The notes under the pieces are model-generated. The model was not told the DNA's origin, did not search any database, and was given only the letters and a program-made list of their open reading frames with translations. From Undaria pinnatifida (lineage: Eukaryota; Sar; Phaeophyceae; Laminariales; Alariaceae): a stretch of DNA of 64,000 bases. The DNA lies in assembly GCA_012845835.1 (NCBI GenBank), contig JABAKD010000036.1:3072706-3136705 (forward strand), in the 5' to 3' direction. The position numbers were made by a program, and so were the translations under genes. Of the stretch, positions 19,471-30,396 are shown piece by piece. How positions within the stretch are numbered: the stretch's first letter is position 1; each line of letters opens with the position of its first letter.

Positions 19471-20004
19471 ATGGGGGGTGGTCTGTATCACGAGGAGCTG
19501 CCGCGTGTGTATGTGTTGCCTTGTGTAAGCTGTACAAAAATCGCTCGTTCAGACAATTTAACGTCTACCCGCGTGCATCCTGCACGATCTGGTTATTGTT
19601 TTACACACGTATGCCAAGGTGGGATATTCACCACCTATTTTCTGGACACACATTTATCTTTTCCGGGGTGGGCCGAACTCAACCTGTCGGGCCCACGTGG
19701 CCAAGTCATCCGAAGGCAAAGCCGCACCGACCGCTGGCGCCACGGAGGAGGACCACAAGCCCGCAAGAACTGCGGCGGCTCGGGCACGCAGAGTAGCCTC
19801 CGCCTCAGTGCTGGCGGCGGCCGGCGCCGCGGCACCCCATCGTCGAAGAGACAGCCCGCAGCGCTCGCCACAGCAGTAGTCACAGCGAGTTCTTACGACA
19901 GCAGTCACTACAGCAGTCACGGCGAAGTCTCACAGCAGCAGTCGCAGCAAACTTCGCTCACAGCAGACATCAACCAATCTATATCACACCTTGAACCTGT
20001 CTAG
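19471..20004 (+). CDS. hypothetical ORF, 177 codons
   Basis: The ATG frame opens MGGGLYHEELPRVYVLPCVS and has a Ser/Gln-rich C-terminus arising from a CAGCAGTCAC-rich stretch (19870-19960). Another frame over 19690-19860 reads AHVAKSSEGKAAPTAGATEE, RTAAARARRVASASVLAAAG, which looks equally coding-like in this locally GC-rich patch. The two cannot both be right. No domain is recognised. Confidence 0.2.
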   Translation: MGGGLYHEELPRVYVLPCVSCTKIARSDNLTSTRVHPARSGYCFTHVCQGGIFTTYFLDTHLSFPGWAELNLSGPRGQVIRRQSRTDRWRHGGGPQARKNCGGSGTQSSLRLSAGGGRRRGTPSSKRQPAALATAVVTASSYDSSHYSSHGEVSQQQSQQTSLTADINQSISHLEPV

Positions 20005-20212
20005 CTCACGATGCTCTTCTCTTTGCGTGCTTCGCTTTCTAGTCAGCAATCAGACATACTGATGCAAGGTTCCCTTTGCTTTTCCGGGAAAAATTCACGT
20101 AACCACCCGCGTTGATCTCATTGGTCAACGTGCAATAACCCCAAACTTCATCCGTACATACAAAACCCTTTTTTTTCTCGTTCCTCAATAATAATACGCC
20201 TATCTCCTGGAC

Positions 20213-20970
20213 ACACAGTTATGTTTTCCGGGGTGGGAGCGGTATGACCTGTGAGATCTAGATAACTTCATGTTTTCGGGTGGGATCTGTATGGTTTACG
20301 GGATGCAGATAATGTTTTATTGGTGGATTCTGTGTGATCTATATCGGAGATCCGTCGTGAGCAGGATGACTTACAAAACAACATAGGGGGCAGCACCCGG
20401 CTTCGTGTAAAAGCGCTTGGCTACATACAGTTGATTTCGTTGGCTGGTCTTGCCAAGTATACAGAGCCTCGATCGAACACAGCAGTTGTAGCGCAGAGGA
20501 GCTCGCCTATAAAATAGCGATGCTTGTCTTTTTCAATGAAAATTTTATAACAATGGATCTCCGTAATAGCTCTTGAACACATGATTTTGTTGGTGGAATC
20601 TGTATTATCTAGATCACTTGCACATGTTGGGCTGGGTGTGATCTGTATGAGCTGCATGATCAGCACATTTTTAATGATGGTGATCTGTAGGATCTGTAGG
20701 ATTTAGATCATATTTGACTCATGGGATCCATATGATCTAGATCCTACACACAGGTTTGGCTGGATGGGATCTGTATGATCTATATATTTCACACATGTTT
20801 GCCTCGGTGGGATCTGTATGATGATCTAGATTCTTCACACATGTTTGCATGGTTGGGATCTGTGGGATTTGTGCGATCTGCTCATGTTTACCTGTATGAT
20901 GTGCATGATGTACAAATTCTTCGCCGGGTGGGATCTGTATGATATAGATCTTACGCACAACTTTTCCATG
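20213..20970 (+). repeat. degenerate ~45-50 bp minisatellite
   Basis: Repeated modules of the form GGTGGGATCTGTATGATCTAG then ATC, then a cacacatgtttgcc-like tail, are most regular from 20640 to 20960 and poorer at 20213-20350. They are separated by about 250 bp of non-repeat sequence. ORFs with repeated YRSHP peptides on the minus strand are shadows of it. Confidence 0.7.
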
Positions 20971-21065
20971 TCGGCCAAAAAAGATCTAGACGGTCTATAT
21001 CGTGGTTTGTCCGAAGTGTGCATACAAGTACCTCGTATGCTACTGAGTTCCAACCAGTAGTAACG

Positions 21066-21433
21066 TGTTGACAGGTCACGTGCGTTAGATCGAAGTGTTG
21101 ACTAGGTCACGTGCGTAAGATCGAAGTGATTACTAAGTCACGTGCGGAAGATTGACCCGGGTGTCGTACGTAGTGGACATTACCCAACGAGATCAATTAT
21201 TTTCGCAAGAAGGACGAAACACGATTGCGCTTGCACATTGACTTCACTCCAAACACCTGCTTCTGAACTTGGATAGTTCGCAGTGGCATTAGTTTGTGTC
21301 GGCCCAACGAGAGCCCATATAAAGTGACCACTATCGTCTAAACCAACCAATCTCAAGCTGTAGCTCGTCTCGCCACGACTCGGCGTTAGCGTCGGAAGAC
21401 CGCCATTGGTCAGGCACCACAACACTTGTACCA
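21066..21433 (+). mobile_element. solo LTR, same family as 9171-9538
   Basis: A 368-bp unit starts TGTTGACAGG and ends CTTGTACCA, colinear with the LTR at 9171-9538. It has the same three CACGTG-centred repeats and the shared downstream words aacgagagccc and gcaccacaac. Neither a primer binding site nor gag sequence follows, so it reads as a solo LTR. Both LTRs are preceded by gtaacg. A matching duplication at the right end is not present, so the exact ends or the duplication have decayed. Confidence 0.65.
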
Positions 21434-21779
21434 AACCCTTGGCAATGCCAATCTTGGTTCACAAGCTCGCATTGTTTTCGATGATAACATATTGCTCAGG
21501 ATTTGCTTCCGACTGCGTGGCGATCTTCATCAGGTTTCGTAATGGGGTATGGGAAATACCTCATGAAGAAGCAGGCCGAAACAATCTAGGTGCACCTCTA
21601 CCGTACTACTAGTATCATGCGTTGATACATGAGGGACAGTGGAGTCACTCAACGGTAGGGGTCGCACTTATTGCGCCGAACGTTTCTAGCAGCTTCAGCT
21701 ACTCAAGGGGGGGAATACTCGTTAGTCTGATTCTTTTTCAATTACAGTTGTTTTTGGACTAACGTATAAAAGCATTAGT

Positions 21780-21890
21780 GGAACTACGTGAGCGAATGCC
21801 TTCGAAATAACCTTTCTTCCGAGATATGGACTTCTCGTGTTAGGAGCTCAGAAACGTCCGCCGCACCCCTGCCGTGGGATGACTCAGTAG
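21780..21890 (+). repeat. dispersed repeat family E, copy 2
   Basis: Contains gcgaatgccttcgaaat and gttaggagctcagaaacg followed by cgcacccctgccgtgggatga. It aligns with 45320-45410 and with the inverse of 51840-51990. Confidence 0.5.
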
Positions 21891-21899
21891 CGGCGGCGT

Positions 21900-24800
21900 C
21901 GAAGATCATTGATGGGCATGAAGTGGGAGTGAAATTTAGGACTCCTGCACATGTGGCTGCCCCTTTGTTTTCCTTTTAGGGTCACCAGTGTATATTTATT
22001 ATTTTCGTTATTGGCGATGCTCGCCGCTGCCATGGAATTGTTCGTTCTGTTGCACGTATCGATCCAGTCAAGGTTTCTTTCCTTTTTACACGCGCGGTTG
22101 TGCGCGACGACAGAAGTAACACAATCTTGCAAAATGAATTCCAATCTGACGGGGCTCCTTGACGTACCCTATAAATTGTCGAAATTCCTTGTTTATTTAC
22201 AATTGGAAGCTCTGTGGTACACCTAGGCCATGAGATTGTTTGTCTAGGTAAAATTTCTTTTTTCACGAAATAAGTTAATGGGAGCTCCTCATGTTTGCCA
22301 CCTCATAAAGCAATCGGCCCCCCTCTACCAAGGCATGTGCCGGGAGTGACGACCAAGGCTACGGTAGGGGCGATATCTCCTGTTTCACTCACTAGCGAGT
22401 TTTTGCCGTTCTCACGATGGCCTCTGTATCTCACCGATACAAACACTGTAGGCGTTTGTTTTAGCGCAGCGTAGCTACGCATAGCATTGCGGACTGATAA
22501 AGCAACAACAAATAAATGTGTACCGACGTTTGAGACTGCGAAGTGAAGGGTGGGTTACTCGCGCGAGTGAGCCCGAGCCCCTTGAGCTAATGCCCAAATA
22601 ACCCCTTTACCGTGGCTTTAGTCTGACCCATGCTCGGTGGTGATAGTGAGGGTATATCATTACCTAAAACCGTATGTCGTAAATACTCCCGAAAATATAA
22701 TTAGTATGTATTATGACATTGTGTAGAGTTCTAAAATATCGCAATCTCGGTTGTGAGGCATTCACCTGCACATGGGTTCGAGACGGGACTCCTGCGGCCA
22801 TAGGGATAACGCTTTTGCAGCAAAGTTAGTGTTTGATGGGCGGCACTATTCAAGTGGAAGACTACTGCATTGTCTGTCCTTGTACGGCAATTATTCCGTT
22901 TAGGCGCCGATTGCCAAACAATATCAATGTTTCTTCGGTATTCCCCGCAATGCCCAGAAAACAAAGTTTCCACCTGCTGGTACGTTCTCTTTCTAATATT
23001 TCCCTTCGTACCAGTAGCATATCCGCTAATGGTTGCATGGGTCTACTTGATATCATTGATTTCCTCACTTTCAGTTATCACGAGCATGTTGGTGGTGATT
23101 TGCGAGTTGGCGTCACTAATATCACAAAGCGTTATGCGAACACTGCGAAACGCTAAACGAAAAACATATACTATACTATACTACGAAGTATGTATCATGA
23201 AAATATAGAAAGGCATATGCTCTGTTTTTTTTTTGTTGACGTCGAGTCAATGCCCGCCAGCACGGTGGTACTTCTCACCCCAATGATGCGTTCGTTAAGG
23301 CGCTCATCGTGGTACACCCGGCACGTATACAGCGCTCGAGAAAACACGGTAATTGAACGTTCTCGACTAATACATTATACGTTGTCCGCATTCGTTACAC
23401 GTCACTATTTGTTGCTCGACGGGAAACTCTGCAGATCCTTGGATGATCATTACCTCCCCCGCAATCGCACAATCAGCCCAAGTCTAGATCGACTTCCGCT
23501 CTGCACTTTACGGTTCGTGTACGCTGGAGAACAGCATCTAGCCCTTCATGTCTCACCGCCAGATCCTAGTCGTGGCGATCCCTACGGATTGCACCTGCAT
23601 GTATTATGCACATACGCTACGTCAGGTACCACATAAACCCTACTTTGGGCTACGAACACGGGGACGTCCGCAGCGTCGGCGACAGGGATAAACTGTGGCA
23701 CCAAGTGGTCCCCTGCACATTGATATTCTTCTAGCTCCAGTTCCGTATGATGGGATGACGAATGCTGCTATATGGCTAGAAGCTAAGCACCAGTGCTGGT
23801 ATCCGCAGGTCCTATGTTTGATTTGAAGATAGACTGTTGAAATCTGCCAAGATCCCCTCCACACAGCAGCTTCGAAGTCCATTCAGGCGTGGCGACGGCT
23901 TCCGATCTGCGATAGGCGTCGCTCCCCCGTGCCACCGACGGCGGCATCCGGGTTATGGGAGCACATGCTGGCTTAACCGAACTAGATCACAGGGGGCATC
24001 AAGAAGCAAAGGAGCAGAAATTGAAATCATACGCACAAACCGAACCACTGTCTACTCATATTTATATTCCAACAACCTAAGTGGTGTTTTCGGCTTCCAT
24101 GTCGGGGACAGTGTCTTTCTGTTTTAAACAATTGAGGGCCACGTCAACCCACGTGGGTCACCCTTTCTCGACACGAAAAAGTATATACGGCTATATATTT
24201 GCGTGTGGGATCGACCGCATCAACTCGATTGTATACAGGCTTCGCCTACAGGTTTTATTTGTAGCCGCTAGTCGCACGATTGCCTGTATTGTTTCTGGTC
24301 CCTCTACACCTCTTATATCTTCGTTAGACAGGCTACCTTAACAAAATTAGCTTATCTTCCTTTTTGTGCCATTAAGGTCTCTCTATAATGCTACATGTAT
24401 GTACGCATGTTCAAACTGTATGAGCCGTTGGACGCGAACGATCGCTATCTTACCAACCAACTCCGACACGGCTGCTCTGTATCTGCACATTACCTGGCAT
24501 GAACCTGCTGCTTTATTTGGTTAAGCATCGCGACCAGGCAGTAGGTGAGCGTCGTGTCTAAAACAAGGACACGAGCACGCGCGTACAAGCACATTTTTAC
24601 CTCACGACATAAATCGAGACGTCGACTTAGAGTACATGATTCCTGTCGACGACCGGTTGCTGCATGTAAAAGTCCCTTCATGTTGCACTAGATCAAGGCA
24701 TGCAAAGGATTCAGGAATACAACGCAGCCACAATAGCAGTTATTGCAGAACCCTCAACAGTGCTTCCGTTGCGGCCTGAATCACACCGGGAATGTTTAAA

Positions 24801-26640
24801 CAAGCCGTTGACCCCCGTCTCTTTGCGCGGCATGCACTCTGATCCGCATGTGCACAACGCCGCTCACCTTCCACCCCTAAGACGAGTTCGACTAACCCTG
24901 CTCCCGCCAACGTCCTCCCCCCGCCCTCGAAGCGGACCGCGGTAGGCACGCAGTGCATAGGAACAAGGTACGCAGTTGTATATACCCGGGGAATTGGGGC
25001 TCTATTTCGACCTATACCTCTTTTACTTTGTTGCTGTGTTACGGTTGTACGTTTACAGGAGTTACGAAGATAGAGAGGCGTTGTTGTAACAACGGGCTCC
25101 GCGTCATCCGCCGCCTTTCGCGGGAGTCGAGCCGCTCACGCTCCACGCTCACACTTCTCCAGACCACAGCCCTTCGGTGCTTGAGATAAGCAATCACTCT
25201 CCATATATCCGTTCCTCTCTGAGAGACACCAACCCTGTGCACCAGTACACCCGAAGCCAATTGAAGTCCCTGAAATTCTGGCAAGCGCTTATCCGTCGGC
25301 GGGCGGACCGCTGGTGGTCAGTCACCATGAGTTACGCATCTGTGTTCTTCATTAGTCTGAACCTGTATTGTCTGTAGACTGTGCATGCATGTTTGTCTCA
25401 TCCCATGACTTGAGACTTCACGACTGAAGGCCAAGATTCGTTAGGTACCAACATACTACGGTATGATAGCACTTTTGCTCTGCATCGTGACACATTGTCA
25501 TGGCCGACGGTGCCAGAGTTGATATATGGCAAAGTGAGCCCTTTTAAACTATGTATCACACGATCGTATCGTACTGCTATGCGTATCACGTCATGTTGAA
25601 TAGCATGCCTTTTGCGAAGAAAGAAATGGCAGTAGCCAGTTCTGAGCCAAGAACAAGCTTTGATAGCACCCACGTATCCTATTCCTGGAACGTGAATGAG
25701 ACTCGTCCTACAGGCGACGTGCTGACCAAACATACAAAAACTGTGAATGCGCGGCGAAGAGGACGACAGTGCATGTTGGGATTAGCGCCTCTTTGCCTCG
25801 TCATGCCAAACAGACAGCGCGATGCAAGAAAGGAAGGCAAACTCACCAAAAATGGGCACCGCGTCGTCGGCCTTCTCGTACCTACCGTACCTTGGTGTAC
25901 AGACGAGTCACGAATCAGCCGGCTGGCATTCCATAGAGCAGCTTCATGCGTGAGCTTCGGCGTCCATCCTCTGTCAAAGACAACGAGTGATCCCCCACTA
26001 CCGCGGGTATGTCGACCGACCATCTATTTTGTAGGCCGTGAGCATGAGCTGACCTAGGTACCAAGTCAACCAAGGAAATGACGGGACGATAACCAACGCC
26101 CACAGTACTTGGCATCGCCGTGGGACCGGGAGCCGTGGGACCGGGAGCGTGCACGCAGATAACTCCGGTCAGGTACGTTGGAATACACCGTGCGCGCATT
26201 TAGCGGCTTCGAAAATCGTGTGCGCGTGCAGTACATATATCCTGTGTCACCAAAGATAACTGCGGGCGATGAGCAAGACGGCGGTCTCAAAAGGCCGAAC
26301 GGCCAGAAAGCGTCAAAATGTCGGTACCGTAAGTGCCACAAACCATGGGAATGCTGCCCCAAATGAAAATTGGTACCCGAGGTACACAATGTGTATACAA
26401 CGCAGAACAGGCACTGGCATAATACCTGACACGGCATTTATGCTCGCGAGTATGTTCGTACTGCCGTGTTCGTACCCGGTAGAGGTATGTGTACACGCAT
26501 ACTAGAAGAGCGCTAGCAACATACCCAGTATGCAGGAACCGTTGCAGGTGAAATATCACAGACTGGTTACACATACCTGATACACTGCTCTGCTGTGCTG
26601 TAGATCTCGCGGCATCGTATACCGGGCGTGTGATATACGG
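21900..26640. other. long stretch without supported genes
   Basis: Several ORFs of 80-168 codons occur (22833-23156, 22870-23208 with hydrophobic segments, 23190-23636, 25551-26057). Each overlaps others, lacks a recognisable domain and has a length expected by chance. A B-box-like GGGTTCGAGAC at 22777 has no partner A box or fold. No mobile-element ends were found before the transposon at 26643. Confidence 0.35.
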
Positions 26641-26883
26641 TAGGGGGCCCTCTATAGTGCGGGGTAGTGTCCAGAAGGGAAAAGCGGCACCATACCGAGC
26701 ACCGGCACTATGCCTCAATAGTGCCGGTCCGGCAGTATTGAGGCTTCGAATTTCCTTCAGTAGTGCCGATCCCGCACTATTGATGACGTGTTGGCTTCAT
26801 GGTGCAGCGCTCAAGCTTCGCGGGGCCAACGGAGTATGATGTGGATCGTGGATCGAATATGAGTGTATTATTAGTGAACCTCT

Positions 26884-27357
26884 AAGTCCTTGTTGCCCTC
26901 CTTCGATGTTGCCAGATCAAAAATGGCAACAGAGAACCACGGCAGGAAGCGCACCGCACGAAAAATCAACGACCATTACATACTACCACAGCTATTCTCC
27001 CCACCTCACTACGTAGCAGCAACTCTCTAATGTTTGCCTGGCGCACTCCCTTGGATGTTGCAAGAAAGAATCAAACAACCCGAAGAACACGAGCACGATG
27101 GGAAGCGCACCGCACGAAAAAAAACGACTATTACATACTTGACAGCTGTTCTCCCCGCCCTCGCAACGTAGCAGCAACTCTCTCATGTCTGCCTGGCGCA
27201 CCCCCTTGGATGTTACAAGAAGAAACTAAAACAAAGAAAAGCACGACAGGAAGCGCACCGGAAGAAAAGCAAACAACCATTGCTACAACAGCTGTGCCCC
27301 TCAACCTTACTCCGTAGCAGCAACAAACTCTCTCATGTCTGCCTGGCGCACCCGCTT
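26884..27357 (-). repeat. ~150-bp tandem repeat duplicating transposase 3' end
   Basis: Three units start at about 26884, 27028 and 27185, with a partial fourth at about 27330. They share gttgcctggcgcac-like sequence, ttggatgtt, aggaagcgcaccg, ttacatactacca-like and gtagcagcaactctct. Each unit includes a copy of the sequence coding for the last residues of the transposase (VRQADMRE), so the array arose by tandem duplication of the 3' end plus untranslated region. Confidence 0.75.
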
Positions 27358-30122
27358 AGCGTAATGCGCTGCAATCATCGCCATCTCGCTTTCGTTAGAA
27401 AGAACGCCGCGTCTCCGTTGCCACTCTCATCTGCTGCCGCTTCCGAGACGCTGAAGTGAGGCGACCGCTCAACATAAGCGGGTGAAGCACGGAGCTCGGG
27501 CCCCGTGTTGTCATCGCCACTGCCCTCCTCTTCGTCCTCCTCCTCACAGCCGGTAGTCACGTGGGTTCCAGCCAGCAGTGCCACCATTTCGTCCACTGCG
27601 TCCAGTCGAAGGGCCTCCGCCACCTTATCGTCGTTCTCGATGGTAGCCCACATCTGAATCGCGCTTGCCGCTTCTCCCTCGAACGGCTTTCCGGGTTCGA
27701 TGCCGAGTTGTGCGAAGAACTCGCTGGTCGCGTCGTCTACGGTGCCGGCTTCCTACTTGTGCGCGTCGCCGATCCTCGTGCTCAACTCGCCTAAGGTTTC
27801 CGTGAGAGCCTGCTAGTCAGGCTCGGCGATGCTGAACCGGGTCTTTCCGAGTTGTTTGGTGAGCTCAGCCGCCATCTCCCGAGGAGGCGTGTCGGCCTTG
27901 ACAAAGCACCTGGTCCCAGGTAGCAGAAAATGCAATGCATCCGTTTTTGGGTGGACAAGCGATGTTGGACGGGAGTGACGAAGATTGACTCATAGGAATG
28001 CGAGAGAGGACCCTTTCGTAGAAAAGAAAAAATGAGCATGTCCGGATGCTGCAATACTCAGTCGAAAAAAAAGGAAACCTATGCGAAAATATCCGTACAA
28101 CCGTCCCCAATTATCGCACCACCAAAGCCACGCGCACTTGCGGGAGCTTAAACAATCCCCAGCAATACCACATGTTTAAACCACACCTGGTGATACTCTG
28201 GGCGGTGACGCTTCCCCATGATTTCTCGAGAGGGTCGGCGGCGTCCCGCACGTGAGGTTTGGTGCCCTTGCTCCAGCCTCATTGTCCCGGCGTTCATCTT
28301 GCAGGCTTTCGCCTGGGCGCGAAGTGTGTCAGCCTCCAACATGGTTGATGTCTTCACATCGAGCAGCTCTTTGCTGAAGATGACTCTCGTCCTGGCGATG
28401 ACCCTCAGATCCATGGGCTGGTGTACGGAGGCGCACAGCGGAGGGTAGGACTTGGTGGTCACTTGCCCCCGGTCATCCACGAGATCATCGTGAGAGGAAC
28501 AGCCGTCCATCAGCAGCAGCACAGATTCGTGAGTGAAGCGCCAAACGAACGGAAGGAAGACTTAAGGCCACCACTTGAGGAACGTCGCAGAGTCGGACCA
28601 CGCGTTGGCCTGCGAGAAGTACTTCAGAGGCGAACCCCGTCCTTTAAGCACCGGGGTTTTTTTGCCTTCCCGATGATAGCCATGTCCATTTTCGCAGTGC
28701 CGTCGGCATGGCAGCACATGACGGCAGACAGTCGGTCCGTGAGGTACACGCTCTTTGAACCTCGAGCCGTCTTTCGACCCTCCGAGGTAGAAAGGTACGT
28801 GCGCCGGGGCAGGAGCTTCCACTGGAGGCCTGTCTTGTCGACGTTGAAGATGAACCTAGCCGGGTACTTCGCGCAAAGGGCACTGATGTCGTCCATTCCC
28901 TCCTTGATAGCCGCCTGGTCGACGCTACCAGCCTCGCCATAAAGTTGCACGCTGTGGATGTTGTCGCGCTTCATGAAGTTCTTTGCCCACTTCTCGCCTG
29001 CCTTCAAGTCCTCGAGTGTCACCCTTACAGCCGCAGAATTTTGCGGTGTCCGCTAGCAGGGTCGTCCTGGCGAAACGGCCGAAGCTTCGAAGGACGTCGC
29101 GGGTTCCGGGCATCTCGGCCGTCCGGGCTTTGTCAAGCAGATCAAGAGCTATCGAATCCACCTGCCGCCACGTAACGAGTAAACAAGCAGAAAATCTTAA
29201 AATTAGTTTCGAACATTAGCATGCATCCTACACTGCGCGGCTCGGTCAGGCGAGACGACACAGCAGTCGTACCTCAAAAAAGAGACAAAAAAAAGACCAC
29301 GAAAAAATGGAACGGATTATATACTGCTGTACATTATATACTTTTTTCATGAAAAAAATTGAAAGGGAAAGACGCTAAAAGGGGGAAATCAACAGCGGAC
29401 CCTAGCCACAGAGAAAGGAAAGGAGGATGAAAGCGGACAACCATATGTGAGAAGACTAAGAGAGATAAACAATAAACAGAAAAAAAGACAACATCTAGCA
29501 GTGAAAGAAAAAGATGAACGACGAAAAGAATAAAAAACATCGACGAAAAAAAGCGGCAAGTGAACAGGGACCAGGGTCGAAACAATTTTGAAAAAAAAAG
29601 GCGGCGAAAAGAAAGCTAACCTCCGGAAAGTATCCCCTGCGCGCGGTTTTCTGGGTGCCGCCACCTGCAGCAGTCGCAGCCTCCACCTTCTTCCGGTCAG
29701 CCTTCACAGTCCTAACAAACCGCTCCGAGCACCTGAAGTGTTCTGCAATCTCTACTTGAGAGACTTTCGCACCCAGCAGCTTGAGAATCTCGAGCTTTGT
29801 GTTGTTGTCCGGGGCGTGCACGAGGACCTCCCTTCTTGCTCCCACCGCTCTTGTCCTTTTGGCGTTCAGATGGCCCCGCCCCAGCACCCGCAGCTAACGG
29901 ACGTTTAGATGGTCCCGCCCCAGCACCGTCAGCTGCTGTCGCGTTGCGCTTGCCAATCCTGGCAACGCACGTGCTGCAGAGACGGTGCGTCTCGATGTCG
30001 TCAAACACGCTGCCGCAATTGCCGTGAAGCCGCCCGCCACATCCTCCCTGGCAGACGTGGCCATGAGGGTCCTGCGGCGTTCTGTTCTGTTGAAGGCACA
30101 GTTCACCTTCCGCAGAAGGCAT
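27307..30122 (-). pseudogene. Tigger-like (CENP-B/pogo) DDE transposase, decayed
   Basis: Domains on the minus strand in order: a Cys/His cluster at about 30060-29970 (HVCQGGCGGRLHGNCG, CSTCVAR); a helix-turn-helix DNA-binding region at about 29830-29690 (KLEILKLLGAKVSQVEIAEH, RCSERFVRTVKADRKK); an A/T-rich intron-like gap at 29630-29165; a CENP-B-like linker (IALDLLDKARTAEMPGTRDV, then AGEKWAKNFMKRDNIHSVQL); then the DDE core. The core has its first Asp in FIFNVDKTGLQWKLLPRRTY (about 28845), its second in LLLMDGCSSH (about 28520) and its third in SVHQPMDLRVI (about 28410). The acidic C-terminus ends AMIAAHYAKRVRQADMREF at TAA 27307. Damage includes frameshifts near 29850, 29020, 28640 and 27385, an in-frame TAA at 28562 and TAGs at 27813 and 27753. 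It cannot make active enzyme. Residues and order match the family well. Confidence 0.82.
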
Positions 30123-30396
30123 GGTGTGCCTCTGCGTAGAGCTCTTGTGGTCTGCAGCAGCAGGTGTACACTCTTTTCAGTGTGGCGTCTGTCCTTAGGT
30201 GTGTCGTGGTGTGTGTCGTACAGCAGTAGTGAACCGGCACTATTGGGGGGCACAGCGGCGCCCAACCGGCACTATAGCGGGCCATTCCTCAATAGTGCCG
30301 GACTGGCACAATTGAGGGCGCTGTCTGTGTCCAGAAATTAACTGGCACTATACCGGGCACCGGCACTATTCAACCGGCACTACAGAGGGCCCCCTA

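Larger units (their letters stand above)
26641..30396 (-). mobile_element. Tigger/pogo-type DNA transposon with TA duplication
   Basis: A complete element lies at 26643-30394 (3752 bp). It has 18-bp terminal inverted repeats, GGGGGCCCTCTATAGTGC at the left (26643-26660) and, as reverse complement, GGGGGCCCTCTGTAGTGC at the right (30394-30377), with one mismatch. TA dinucleotides at 26641-26642 and 30395-30396 flank it, the target-site signature of Tc1/mariner-superfamily elements. Both ends also carry subterminal copies of a CCGGCACTAT / ATAGTGCCGG motif (for example 26702, 26717, 30233, 30270, 30361). Inside is a decayed DDE transposase on the minus strand and a tandem repeat at its 3' side. 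Confidence 0.88.

Noticed and set aside
9171-21433. One 12-kb retrotransposon bounded by the two LTRs
   Set aside because: The interval contains unrelated genes and repeats and lacks reverse transcriptase. The right unit has no polypurine tract I can see. Two separate events are more likely.
22738-22800. tRNA gene around GGGTTCGAGAC
   Set aside because: Only a B-box-like word is present. No cloverleaf or A box.
25551-26057. 168-codon ORF as a gene
   Set aside because: About two ORFs of this length are expected by chance in this much sequence. No domain, and it overlaps a minus-strand ORF of 114 codons.
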